NCBI RefSeq assembly: GCF_003865345.1
Contig: NZ_RMVE01000001.1
Span: forward strand, 1-64,000
DNA: 64,000 nt
Direction of reading: 5' to 3'
From: Nonlabens xiamenensis
GTDB lineage: Bacteria > Bacteroidota > Bacteroidia > Flavobacteriales > Flavobacteriaceae
Part shown: one piece after another, positions 50,217 to 59,048 of the stretch
Numbering within the stretch: the first letter of the stretch is position 1
Layout: each line of letters begins with the position of its first letter
Program-made: the position numbers and the translations under genes
The notes under the pieces: generated by a model
The model's database searches: none
Seen by the model: the letters and a program-made list of their open reading frames with translations, nothing else
What the model was told of the DNA's origin: nothing

Positions 50217-52265
50217 ATGAAACTATCTAAAATTTCTTTATCCGTATTGTCTTTAATGATGTTATTGACAGGGGCTTTAAACGCCCAAATTATTGAAGAT
50301 TATGAAGGTCCATCGATGTATATGAACATCATGAAAAGTGGAAATTCTAACGATAATAGCAGCATATCTGTCGTAGCCAACCCGTCGAAAACAGGAATTA
50401 ACACCAGTAATACCGTAAGTAGATTATTTAGAGATAAAGACGGTATTCCATGGTGCGGATTTTGGTCCAATCAAAACATCAATCTCGATACCAACAAATT
50501 CTTGCATGTTAAAGTCTTCAAATCAAGAAAGACACCGGTAAGAGTTAAATTAGAAGGTGGCCCTGCAGGTTCTGTAGAAATCCAAAGCATGAATCCACCA
50601 GCAAAAAGAAATGAATGGGAAGATCTTGTATTTGATTTCAGTGGTTTATATGGGACATATACTAGTATCAGCATCATGCCTGATTTTAGGGATCCTGTCC
50701 TCTTATCTAGGAATATCAATGTTTATATAGATGACATACAATTAACAAACAGTCCTGCTGCTCACACTTACGTCAATGAATTATTTAACAATAGTTATCG
50801 TCTCATTACAGAGGCAAGAAAATCTAACGGTATCTATATAGATGCAGTAGATGTGGGTAATGTGGGCGACAAACCAGCAAGTATCGTTGCTAACGGAATA
50901 GGATTGATATCCATGTGCATATCAGACGCCATGTATCAAAAAACCCAAGATGACGCAAATTGGGAGGCCAATGCAGCACAGCGAGTGATCAGCACAACCC
51001 AAAAGCTGATTGAATTCAAAAACAATGGCCGTACGAATGGCGCGGGTATGTTTCCCAGATATTTCAACTATCTCAACGGCGGTCCTGATGGCAATTGGTC
51101 TGGGGAATACAGCACTATGGACAACGGTATTTTCACCATGGCACTTTATATGACCAAACATTACTTTGCTAACAATCCGACCATTGTATCCAATGTAGAT
51201 GCACTACTAACCGGTGTGGATTATACCAAAGCGATCGGGCCAAACAATCAAATCGCCATGGTGCTGGATCAATCTGGTAATAATGGTACCGTCTTCACCG
51301 TACCATACAACGAATATATGTTGGTATCCTGGTTAGCCTTGCACACCCCTACCACGAATCAAACCGACCAGCAACGCGCCTTAAATTTCTGGAACACCTA
51401 TTTTGCCAATCCGGTGACAGCACCTGTCCCACATCCTAATTATTGGGGTTTTGAAACCTTATCAGATACTAGCGGCGTATACGTTTCCTCCTTTATCCCT
51501 CAATTTTGCTACTACTTCGTCAACGCTTTTAAGTTCAATGCAGATTACATGAACTATTTTAACAATTGGAAGGAAGCTGACAAAAAATTTGCTGTGGATA
51601 CAGGAGCTAGCAATACCTATGAATGGGGGCTGGGTGCAGGAGAAGTACCCGGCGGCGGATATTCAGCAGACAAGATTCTGGTTAATCCAGATAATATAGT
51701 TTCACCCCATATCATCGGTGGTTATTTGCCTGTTAATCCTGGTAGTTCTAATGACCTGTTGAATTTATATAACAATGGTGCTGGGCCTTCTGTCTACAGT
51801 ATTCCCAGCAATCCGGCTAAAAAGGTACTCTGGAGATACAAGAGAAATAATCCAGGACAACGTGCCAATTACATCCAGGTCGTTGATTATTCGACAATGC
51901 TGTTCGGATTGGCAAGTTTACCAGAGCATTTAGGAGAATATTGGTTCTCTTCCTACAACGGGATCACCGCTGCTAGCGCGCCTAAAAACGCCTTTCAAAA
52001 TGTTTTAAATAATTCTGAAACACCGCTAGAAATCAAAGCCTATCCCAACCCATTTACCTATGATATAACTGTTCATACTGGCACTACAAATAAAGCTGAT
52101 CGCTTGATTAGGGTATTGGACATCAATGGCCTTGAAGTTTTCAAAATAGTAACAAAAAAAGAAGTAGAACGCCTCATTTTACCTGAGCGCTTGCCCTCTG
52201 GAATGTATTTTCTAGAAGTGAATGTTGCTGGCAAAAAATCTACTTCCAAAATCCTAAAAAACTAA
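50217..52265 (+). CDS. T9SS-exported glycoside-hydrolase-like enzyme
   Basis: 682 aa. Signal peptide (LSVLSLMMLLTGALNAQ). Residues about 25-180 form a carbohydrate-binding-like jelly roll (VSRLFRDKDGIPWCGFWSN ... INVYIDDIQLTN). Residues 190-590 are a helical, (alpha/alpha)6-like catalytic region; NGAGMFPRYFNYLNG...EYSTMDNGIFTMALYMTKHYF and YNEYMLVSWLALHTPT resemble the conserved blocks of GH144-like enzymes (endo-beta-1,2-glucanase family). The last 75 residues are a type A T9SS sorting domain (YPNPFTYDITVHT ... LPSGMYFLEVNVAGKKSTSKILKN). A secreted or surface polysaccharide-degrading enzyme is likely; the GH family is tentative. No SusCD pair is nearby. Confidence 0.75.
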   Translation: MKLSKISLSVLSLMMLLTGALNAQIIEDYEGPSMYMNIMKSGNSNDNSSISVVANPSKTGINTSNTVSRLFRDKDGIPWCGFWSNQNINLDTNKFLHVKVFKSRKTPVRVKLEGGPAGSVEIQSMNPPAKRNEWEDLVFDFSGLYGTYTSISIMPDFRDPVLLSRNINVYIDDIQLTNSPAAHTYVNELFNNSYRLITEARKSNGIYIDAVDVGNVGDKPASIVANGIGLISMCISDAMYQKTQDDANWEANAAQRVISTTQKLIEFKNNGRTNGAGMFPRYFNYLNGGPDGNWSGEYSTMDNGIFTMALYMTKHYFANNPTIVSNVDALLTGVDYTKAIGPNNQIAMVLDQSGNNGTVFTVPYNEYMLVSWLALHTPTTNQTDQQRALNFWNTYFANPVTAPVPHPNYWGFETLSDTSGVYVSSFIPQFCYYFVNAFKFNADYMNYFNNWKEADKKFAVDTGASNTYEWGLGAGEVPGGGYSADKILVNPDNIVSPHIIGGYLPVNPGSSNDLLNLYNNGAGPSVYSIPSNPAKKVLWRYKRNNPGQRANYIQVVDYSTMLFGLASLPEHLGEYWFSSYNGITAASAPKNAFQNVLNNSETPLEIKAYPNPFTYDITVHTGTTNKADRLIRVLDINGLEVFKIVTKKEVERLILPERLPSGMYFLEVNVAGKKSTSKILKN

Positions 52266-52328
52266 GCTTTTATTTTAAGAAGGATCTATTGAATGTAGTG
52301 CTAGTGGACACGAGCCTCATCCTGTTTT

Positions 52329-52344
52329 CGCTTTCGCGAAGGCG
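52329..52344. repeat. near copy of the iterated palindrome
   Basis: CGCTTTCGCGAAGGCG, one mismatch to CGCTTTCGCGAAAGCG, 63 bp after the T9SS enzyme gene. Confidence 0.75.
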
Positions 52345-52592
52345 AAGATCTACTCATTCTCCAGGGACTACAGTCAATATTCATACATCAATTGAATTAT
52401 ACAGTGAATGCGAACTTCAGCTTAGATTGCTGGCTTACCAAATTCCTTGATCTTAACTTGATGCATGGCTTCGATGTGGATCTAGCTTAGAAAATCAGAT
52501 CTAGCACTAAAGTGGGTAAATGTTTTTCTATTCATCTCAAGCGATGGGTATTGATTTGTTGTCGTTTTTTTGGGCTACCCATTTTATAAGCT

Positions 52593-52778
52593 TTGCAGTT
52601 TTTACAAGACAAGGAACTGGCCAAAAGTCCGATCGTTTATTGGACATCAAGAGATCATCGAGACAACAAGACCAGATTTGGTATTGCGGACAGTGAAAAA
52701 CAGGCCAAAGCCATACTAAAAAAAATGCTGCAACACCGGAAACCTTGGCGAAAGCCAATTGAAGTCACTAAAGGATAA
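52593..52778 (+). CDS. possible small basic protein or gene remnant
   Basis: 61 aa, starting only at a TTG. The composition is protein-like (FLQDKELAKSPIVYWTSRDH, RFGIADSEKQAKAILKKMLQ) and a terminator-like hairpin follows the stop by 23 bp. No family or proper start is recognised, so it may be the 3' end of a lost gene. Confidence 0.3.
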   Translation: MQFLQDKELAKSPIVYWTSRDHRDNKTRFGIADSEKQAKAILKKMLQHRKPWRKPIEVTKG

Positions 52779-52801
52779 GTGTTGACTTGAACATTAACCA
52801 G

Positions 52802-52829
52802 TAACCTACGGTTTGAAAATCGTAGGTTA
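52802..52829 (+). terminator. hairpin after the small frame
   Basis: TAACCTACG/CGTAGGTTA with a 10-nt loop, followed by TTTG. Its left arm contains AACC-TAC-GGTT, the same palindrome type as the cluster at 54710-54930. Confidence 0.55.
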
Positions 52830-53149
52830 TTTGTCATCATCATTAGTCTACATGAAGAAGATCATTTGCTTAAAAACGAAAATGTGATGAATTTAAAAGG
52901 CGTTTTTGACTTTAACAAAAACGAAGAACGAGAACAAGGGAAATCTACTTGACTTTGATATAGCATAAGGGTCTGTGGATGGTGTCGTGGCTGGAGAAGG
53001 AAGCCATTCACTATAGTATCTACATAAAAGCAGCCTGCCGAGCATCTTTAAAGTTCAGTAAAATTATAGATATGATATATCTGAAGACTTACCTTTTTTG
53101 AAGGCTTCCCTGTTTTTCATACAGTTTAAAAATCAATTAATTTTAAATT

Positions 53150-53416
53150 ATGAAGAAAAGCAGATTTAACGAGGCACAGATAGTATCTATGCTTCAACAG
53201 TACGATTCAGGAATGAAGGTCACGGACATTTGTCGAGACAAAGGCATAACCACAGCTACATTTTATAGTTGGAAGCGTAAGTACGCGGGTATGGATGCTC
53301 AGCAACTCAAAGAGCTTAAGTCTTTACAAGAAGAAAATCGACGATTAAAGCAGATGTATGCGGATTTGAGTTTAGATCACAGGATTCTTAAAGATATTAT
53401 CGAAAAAAAGCTCTAA
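53150..53416 (+). CDS. IS3-family transposase OrfA
   Basis: 88 aa. N-terminal helix-turn-helix (RFNEAQIVSMLQQYDSGMKVTDICRDKGITTATFYSWKRKY) and a C-terminal leucine-zipper coiled coil (LKELKSLQEENRRLKQMYADL). It ends in a slippery A AAA AAG (53403-53410) where -1 frameshifting should yield the OrfAB fusion. Intact. Confidence 0.93.
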   Translation: MKKSRFNEAQIVSMLQQYDSGMKVTDICRDKGITTATFYSWKRKYAGMDAQQLKELKSLQEENRRLKQMYADLSLDHRILKDIIEKKL

Positions 53417-54276
53417 AGCCCTGTGAGCGCAAAGAGCTTGCTCAAACGGTTGTAGAAGAGGAAGATCTTAGTATTCAGAGATCTTGTGCTATTGTTAGTT
53501 TGAGTCGGTCTATGTGGCATTACAAGTCTATCAAGGACGACAGTGAGGTTATAGACAAGCTCATAGAGATGAGCGAGATCAAGCCCAATCGAGGATTTGA
53601 CTACTACTATCACCGCATACGCAAACAGGGCTTTATATGGAACAGAAAACGAGTGTTGAGGATTTATAGATTACTGGGATTGACATTACGCAGGAAGAGC
53701 CGTAAAAGACTTCCTGCTCGTATTAAAACACCTTTGGAACAACCAGCGCAACCTAGAGAAGTATGGAGTATGGATTTTATGTCCGATAGCTTAACCACGG
53801 GACGACGGTTCAGGGTATTGAATATTATAGATGATTATAACCGACAAGCGTTATGCACGACATCCGAGTTTTCAATGCCATCCATTCGTGTGGTAGCACA
53901 CTTAAAACAAGCGATAGAAATATATGGTAAACCTTTAGAGATACGAGTAGACAACGGCCCTGAGTTTCTATCTCGACTATTTGTTCAATTCTGTGAAAGT
54001 GAGTCCATCCACATCAAGTATATCCAGCCTGGAAAACCATCGCAGAACGGATATGTAGAACGATTCAATAAAACATATAGAGAGGATGTACTAGACGCTT
54101 ACCTGTTCAGAAACTTAGAAGAAGCTAGGGCTCAATCAGAGGCGTTCAGGGAAGATTATAACGAAAATCACCCTCATGAATCGTTAGGAAGGAAAAGCCC
54201 AAACGAATTATTAGACGATTTTCTCAAAGGGGCTAGCCCCTTTGAGAAACATTTTGTTAATTTATGCACTGTGTGA
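53407..54276 (+). CDS. IS3-family transposase OrfB, read by -1 frameshift from orfA
   Basis: 290 codons from the frameshift site (the first internal ATG is at 53500). Integrase core with the DDE triad: VWSMDFMSD, IRVDNGPEF and PSQNGYVERFNKTYRE. The HTH_21-like region FDYYYHRIRKQGFIWNRKRVLRIYRLLGL precedes it. The frame is intact and its stop lies at the start of the right inverted repeat. Probably an active element. Confidence 0.93.
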   Translation, partial: KALKPCERKELAQTVVEEEDLSIQRSCAIVSLSRSMWHYKSIKDDSEVIDKLIEMSEIKPNRGFDYYYHRIRKQGFIWNRKRVLRIYRLLGLTLRRKSRKRLPARIKTPLEQPAQPREVWSMDFMSDSLTTGRRFRVLNIIDDYNRQALCTTSEFSMPSIRVVAHLKQAIEIYGKPLEIRVDNGPEFLSRLFVQFCESESIHIKYIQPGKPSQNGYVERFNKTYREDVLDAYLFRNLEEARAQSEAFREDYNENHPHESLGRKSPNELLDDFLKGASPFEKHFVNLCTV

Positions 54277-54293
54277 AAAAAGGTAAGTCTTCA

Positions 54294-54475
54294 AAACATT
54301 AGATGGATATTTTGACGAAAAAAGCACAAATACACCAATCGCTAGTTGGGACAATACAAACTGGCTAGAAAACACTAATTCAGATCTATCCAATCAAAAC
54401 TCCACATCTATTATAAATAATCAGAATACATTTGATCTTGACGATATACTTAACGATCCAGACTGCCCATTTTAA
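54294..54475 (+). pseudogene. 3' remnant of a gene cut off by the IS3 element
   Basis: An open frame of 60 codons begins at the IS edge and ends at TAA 54475 (TLDGYFDEKSTNTPIASWDN ... NTFDLDDILNDPDCPF). It has no start codon of its own, and the matching 5' part is not on the other side of the IS. The family cannot be told from this tail. The next gene starts 2 nt later, so they formed an operon. Confidence 0.6.
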
Positions 54476-54477
54476 TC

Positions 54478-54684
54478 ATGGAAATAAACGAAGCTATAAA
54501 GATCTGTCTCTTCAACGGTATAAAAGTATATCCTCAATTTGACGGACAATCGTTTGTAATTGCGATTGAAGAAAAAACCAAGCCAATCAAATTAAGTAAA
54601 AAGCATTACACATCAAAGAGCATTAATTATGCAGTTGCTTTTACTTACATTTTTATTGCAAGAAAAATCAAAGCGAAAATTTAG
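54478..54684 (+). CDS. small hypothetical protein
   Basis: 68 aa, alpha/beta (MEINEAIKICLFNGIKVYPQF, then VIAIEEKTKPIKLSKKHYTSKSINYAVAFTYIFIARKIK). It lies 2 nt behind the IS-truncated gene and was probably its operon partner; similar tiny genes accompany mobile-element genes in flavobacteria, but I cannot name the family. With its promoter lost, expression may depend on the IS. Confidence 0.6.
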   Translation: MEINEAIKICLFNGIKVYPQFDGQSFVIAIEEKTKPIKLSKKHYTSKSINYAVAFTYIFIARKIKAKI

Positions 54685-54709
54685 TTTAACTAGTAGTTAC
54701 CATTAATGC

Positions 54710-54930
54710 AACCTCTGGTTATCACAGCAGGTTTACATACTCGCCATTATAGTTTGTAATACAGATAAAACCCATAACCAACCGCAGGTTAAGAACACAC
54801 AAACCTTTATAAACCCTTGGCATCATGCATATTGACTCATTAAAGCGTGCTAGACACCTTATAAATAACCATAGGTTTTTTATGGGGAATGAAATTAAAA
54901 ATGATGAAATAGAACAACAACCTAAGGTTA
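54710..54930. repeat. cluster of four AACC-N3-GGTT palindromes
   Basis: Copies at 54710-54720 (spacer TCT), 54780-54790 (GCA), 54867-54877 (ATA) and 54919-54929 (TAA), three followed by A. Extra AACC and GGTTT half-sites lie between them. The region is the 337-bp gap between two convergent genes and has no other feature. A fifth copy (AACC-TAC-GGTT) is at 52803-52813. Confidence 0.7.
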
Positions 54931-54999
54931 TTTTGAACAGTATCAACCAATAGTTATTTGTTCTTAAAGTTTCAATTTTATAATTTGTAAATTTAAATA

Positions 55000-55015
55000 C
55001 GCTTTCGCGAAAGCG
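55000..55015. repeat. iterated palindrome, intergenic
   Basis: CGCTTTCGCGAAAGCG, 6 bp beyond the stop of the YgjP-type gene. Confidence 0.9.
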
Positions 55016-55021
55016 AATTAA

Positions 55022-55702
55022 TTACAAATCCATTCCAGCCCCATGAATTTTTAACCAATTAATTTGCTCATCATAATTAGGAAGAATTTTATCTACTTCA
55101 TTCCAAAACGCCTGAGTATGATTATTATGAATAAGATGGGCTAACTCATGGACTACCATATAGTGAAGCACATCAATTGGAGCCATGGCACATTTCCAAT
55201 GAAAATTCACATTACCACTTGGTGTGCATGAAGCCCAGCGATTTTGTAATTCCATTACTTTGATTTGTTGTGGTTCAACTCCTAGTTGTTCTTTATATCT
55301 TTCAATAATAGGATGAATTCTACTGTTCAGTTTTTCCTTGTAAAATTGAATGAATAGTTCTTTTGCCTTAGGTTGATCCTTTTTACCTAAATAAAAAGTA
55401 TTTCTAAAAAACCTTATACTTCCCAGACTCTCTTCTACTATTTTTAACCGATAGTTTCTACCTAGATATAAAAATGACTGACCGTTAACATACTCACGTT
55501 CCACCGCTTTTTCATTTAACTGTGTCCACTCAGCAAGATTTTTGAAGATTTGATATTCCTTAGCTTTTAAAATATCTTTAATTTCTTTGTCATCAAGTTT
55601 GACTGGCACACGTGCAGAGACTGAGCCATCTCGTTCTATAAAGATACTAACCGTTTTACGCTCGCTTTTTTGAATAGCGATGTCAATTCCAGATACAATC
55701 AT
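55022..55702 (-). CDS. YgjP-type (M48-like) metallopeptidase of the restriction operon
   Basis: 226 aa. C-terminal VVHELAHLIHNNHTQAFWNEVDKILPNY carries the HExxH zinc site with a downstream His, and NRWASCTPSGNVNFHWK is the conserved block before it, as in YgjP/DUF45 proteins. These are common last genes of type I restriction operons, with unknown role. It starts 1 nt after the hsdR stop. Confidence 0.85.
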   Translation of the reverse strand: MIVSGIDIAIQKSERKTVSIFIERDGSVSARVPVKLDDKEIKDILKAKEYQIFKNLAEWTQLNEKAVEREYVNGQSFLYLGRNYRLKIVEESLGSIRFFRNTFYLGKKDQPKAKELFIQFYKEKLNSRIHPIIERYKEQLGVEPQQIKVMELQNRWASCTPSGNVNFHWKCAMAPIDVLHYMVVHELAHLIHNNHTQAFWNEVDKILPNYDEQINWLKIHGAGMDL

Positions 55703-55703
55703 T

Positions 55704-58700
55704 TTACATAATTAAATCTTGATGTCTACGTTTTGCCAAATTCATTATCTCCACACTTAACTTAGAGTGTAGTTGCATTACCCTATCAATTCCAGAGAAG
55801 TCTAACAAATCATCTATTTCTCCTTGTAATTTACGTATTTCAGCTGCTCTACCTTTCCAGAAATTAGGCTTGCTTATAGTTTTTTGCAACAGTTGTACTA
55901 ATTCGATCGCGAGTTTCTTTAATGCTTCTTTATCAGCATCGTCTAATTCTTCTTCATTAAAAGCACTAAAGACGATGAAATCATAAAACGGTAGTTCCTG
56001 TTCATTAAGACCTTCCTCTTGATTATGTCCTTTTCTACCCTTTTCTAAATCACTTCTAACTTTTTCAAATTCTTCAACGATCGCATCCCAGTTACCTTGA
56101 TAGCGTTCTAAGATTTCTTCCATACGTTGTAAAAAGCGTTTATACAGAGCTGGATCTTTATTAATATTTACTTTTATATGACGTCTAATCGCGTGTTCCA
56201 TTTCAGAAGCCTTTGATTTTGAATTTTTACCTAGCTTATTTACTTCTTTGACGAAGTCCTTAGAAAGCAAACTGACAGGATCTACACGACTGTCAATACC
56301 TAATGTCTCAAGGTGCTGATCTATCATTTTACGAATCTTAGGCTTTGCCCATTTTAAATCCATGCTTGGATCTTTATAGCGGTTTTTAATTCGCACCATC
56401 AAGTAACCAAGGCGTTTCGCAGGTACATAATATTTTCTTCCAACTTGCGAATTAAACAGCAGATCTAAACTATCAAAAAAGGCTTTTATATATGTATCAA
56501 ATTGTGCTCTAAATGGAACAGACGCTGCCAATTCTATACAGTCTTCTGCCAATTGAAACTCGGCATCTTTATCTGTAAAGCGCTGCTGTACAAATTTTTC
56601 AAAGTCATTTATTCCATTATCTGTAAATAATTGGATCATGCGATTATATCTCGCCTCAAGAACTGGTATTTCTTTATTGATATCTCTAAAATATTCAAGG
56701 AGCTCTTGAATATCTTCTTCATCTTCAGCACCCCAAATGTTTAAAGCATCTTTTAAATGGTTAGAAACACCAAAATAATCTACCAGAATTCCGTGTGTTT
56801 TATTCTTTTTAGTTCGATTTACTCTTGCTATTGCTTGTAAAAGATCATGCTCTCTGATGCTTTTATCTAAATACATTACTTGAGCAATAGGAGCGTCAAA
56901 GCCTGTCAACAATTTATCGCAAACACACAAGAATGCTACTCCAGTTTCTGGTTTTAGGTAATTACCTTCTTCGTTTTTACTGTAATCAAAATCTTTTTTG
57001 AAATTGTCTACTGCCTTGATCTCCTTAGCATTTTTTCTAGCCTGACTTATAAATCCTTGCTCGTTATTATCCTGCTTGGTAACGATAGTACCAATCTTTA
57101 TAAATTCAATTTTTTCAATCAAATCTAGATCTGGATTGGCTTTTTCTTTCTCTAAACTGGCACGCTCTTTTAGCGCTTCCTCAATCAAATATTGATAACG
57201 TGCCGCAGCTACTATAGAGCTACCTACTACCATGGCTTTAAAACCATTAGGTAAAATATCATCTACATAATGATTCACAAGGTTTTTAGCAATCTTACGA
57301 AGTCTATCCATATGTTCCAGATAAGCCTTCATCGTACCGTAACGTTTCTGGATTTCTTCTTTTTCTTCTTTACTCTGTCTTTTGAATACGTCTTCAAAAT
57401 CTGCATCAAAGGCCTCTTTTGATTTTATTCTATCATTTGAGGTTTTACCGATATAAATGATATCTAGCGTAGCACGATCATCTACTGCTTCTCGAATCTT
57501 ATAAGTGTCAATAAATTCACCTGTACCGCCAAATCGCTGATGAGTTTTTTGCTTATGCCTATCTGTTAATAATGGTGTTCCTGTAAAGGCAATTTTAGTA
57601 GCATTAGGAAAAGCTGTAAACAAATTATCTCCCATATCTCCACCTTGAGTTCTGTGAGCTTCATCAATTAAGATTACGATTCGGTCAGAAGTATTTACAA
57701 CATCAAAAGGTTTAAATTCAGGAACTTTTCCTTCTTCAACATAGGCTTTCATTAAAGCCTTAGAATGCTTTAATTCTTCTTGAACAAACTTATGTACCAT
57801 CACCATATTCAAGTTGGATGCTATACCACTTAATTTTGGTACTAATTCTTTACGAGAACCTACAATATTTGCTTCTTTAAATTCATTTGTCAACCGTGCC
57901 GTGGCAGAGAGTTGTTTCTCAAGATCCTTACGATCAACCATCATGATTACCTTGTAATCCTTAAGATCATTCTGTGAGCGCAACTTGCGGACAAAGAACA
58001 CCATGGTTAAAGACTTACCAGATCCTTGCGTATGCCATACAACGCCTGAACGAGTGCTAGGTGTGTCCTCAAGACGCATTCTACGCAATATTTTTCCAAC
58101 TGCTCGATACTGCTGGTAGCGACATACCACTTTAATAACTACACCTTCCTTTATTTCCATGAATAAAGTAAAGTGTTGCAGAATGTCTAATAAAATTTCC
58201 TTATTTAAAACACCTTTTATCAGCACTTCTTGACGGACACTAGGATCATTTTGCAAACCGTTATTACGATATCTGGCTTCTTCTTCTGCAGCGTAGTTTT
58301 GTAAATCAATATTTCTATATTCTTCTGGGAAGATATCCTTCCAATTGAGATAATACTCAAAATCACCTGATATAGAACCTATACGCGCCTCTTCTCCATG
58401 TGTTGCAATACTGAATAGGTTATAATGGAACAAACGTTCCTCACCTTCTTTAATTCCAAAATCATCTTCCCTTGTATTTGCATAACGCATGATTTGATCT
58501 ACCGCGCTAGAGATTGGGTCTGCTATTTCTACTTCTTTGCACTCAACTACGCAAAATGGTAGCCCGTTTACAAAAAGCACGATATCTGGAATAAGACCTT
58601 CACGAGGACCACCTGGCGTAACTACCCTAAACTGATTGATAGCTACAAACTCATTATTATCCCAATTTTTAAAATCTATGAGTTTGACTAATGGATTCTC

Positions 58701-59048
58701 TTCACCAGTCACTTCATTTTTTGCAACTGTAGTTTTGGTTACACCTATTAATTTTTCAAAGACCTGTTTATTTGCCTCAAGTAATGAGAGGTTAGCTTTT
58801 TCAGTTGCTATAGTCTCAAGATAAATATCCTCTAGTTGTTTATCTGTGAGCCAGGCTACACCATCTACTACATTTATTTTTTTAACTGCTTTTATGAACT
58901 CTTGCTTGAGTGTTACTTCTTTAAAACTAGTACGCAAACTAATGGCAGGATCCTGTGGAATACCAAAGCTACCTTGATCAATTACATGCCAGTTTAAATC
59001 TCTTAACTTGTTTAAAAAAGGTTTTTCAACGTTATTGTATTCGCCCAT
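55704..59048 (-). CDS. hsdR: type I restriction enzyme subunit R
   Basis: 1114 aa. N-terminal nuclease: GLIPDIVLFVNGLPFCVVECKE (about 150-168, D-x-ExK). Translocase motor: HTQGSGKSLTMVFFV (Walker A, about 337), ILIDEAHRTQ (about 458), FTGTPL, GFDAPIAQVMYLDK and AIARVNRT (motif VI). The C-terminal helical domain binds HsdM/S. It cuts unmodified DNA after translocation. The ATG overlaps the stop of the helicase gene (TAATG). All motifs look intact. Confidence 0.95.
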   Translation of the reverse strand: MGEYNNVEKPFLNKLRDLNWHVIDQGSFGIPQDPAISLRTSFKEVTLKQEFIKAVKKINVVDGVAWLTDKQLEDIYLETIATEKANLSLLEANKQVFEKLIGVTKTTVAKNEVTGEENPLVKLIDFKNWDNNEFVAINQFRVVTPGGPREGLIPDIVLFVNGLPFCVVECKEVEIADPISSAVDQIMRYANTREDDFGIKEGEERLFHYNLFSIATHGEEARIGSISGDFEYYLNWKDIFPEEYRNIDLQNYAAEEEARYRNNGLQNDPSVRQEVLIKGVLNKEILLDILQHFTLFMEIKEGVVIKVVCRYQQYRAVGKILRRMRLEDTPSTRSGVVWHTQGSGKSLTMVFFVRKLRSQNDLKDYKVIMMVDRKDLEKQLSATARLTNEFKEANIVGSRKELVPKLSGIASNLNMVMVHKFVQEELKHSKALMKAYVEEGKVPEFKPFDVVNTSDRIVILIDEAHRTQGGDMGDNLFTAFPNATKIAFTGTPLLTDRHKQKTHQRFGGTGEFIDTYKIREAVDDRATLDIIYIGKTSNDRIKSKEAFDADFEDVFKRQSKEEKEEIQKRYGTMKAYLEHMDRLRKIAKNLVNHYVDDILPNGFKAMVVGSSIVAAARYQYLIEEALKERASLEKEKANPDLDLIEKIEFIKIGTIVTKQDNNEQGFISQARKNAKEIKAVDNFKKDFDYSKNEEGNYLKPETGVAFLCVCDKLLTGFDAPIAQVMYLDKSIREHDLLQAIARVNRTKKNKTHGILVDYFGVSNHLKDALNIWGAEDEEDIQELLEYFRDINKEIPVLEARYNRMIQLFTDNGINDFEKFVQQRFTDKDAEFQLAEDCIELAASVPFRAQFDTYIKAFFDSLDLLFNSQVGRKYYVPAKRLGYLMVRIKNRYKDPSMDLKWAKPKIRKMIDQHLETLGIDSRVDPVSLLSKDFVKEVNKLGKNSKSKASEMEHAIRRHIKVNINKDPALYKRFLQRMEEILERYQGNWDAIVEEFEKVRSDLEKGRKGHNQEEGLNEQELPFYDFIVFSAFNEEELDDADKEALKKLAIELVQLLQKTISKPNFWKGRAAEIRKLQGEIDDLLDFSGIDRVMQLHSKLSVEIMNLAKRRHQDLIM

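Larger units (their letters stand above)
52266..53081. other. 816-bp region between the T9SS enzyme and the IS3 element
   Basis: It holds a near copy of the iterated palindrome (52329-52344), one short coding-like frame (52593-52778) and a hairpin (52802-52829). A second short coding-like stretch lies around 52887-52951. Otherwise no gene; it looks like eroded sequence at the edge of an accessory island. Confidence 0.5.
53082..54293 (+). mobile_element. IS3-family insertion sequence, complete
   Basis: 1212 bp with perfect 18-bp terminal inverted repeats (53082-53099 TGAAGACTTACCTTTTTT; complement at 54276-54293), TG...CA ends, and orfA/orfB in the -1 frameshift arrangement. No matching target duplication is seen (left flank ATC, right flank AAA), and the right end directly abuts the 3' part of a broken gene. 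This suggests an adjacent deletion or recombination after insertion. Confidence 0.92.

Noticed and set aside
54710-54930. The AACC-N3-GGTT cluster as a degenerate CRISPR array
   Set aside because: The repeats are only 11 bp, the distances are irregular and there are no cas genes.
54722-54946. 74-aa minus-strand frame in the palindrome cluster
   Set aside because: It spans all four palindromes, and its composition looks like chance translation of AT-rich DNA.
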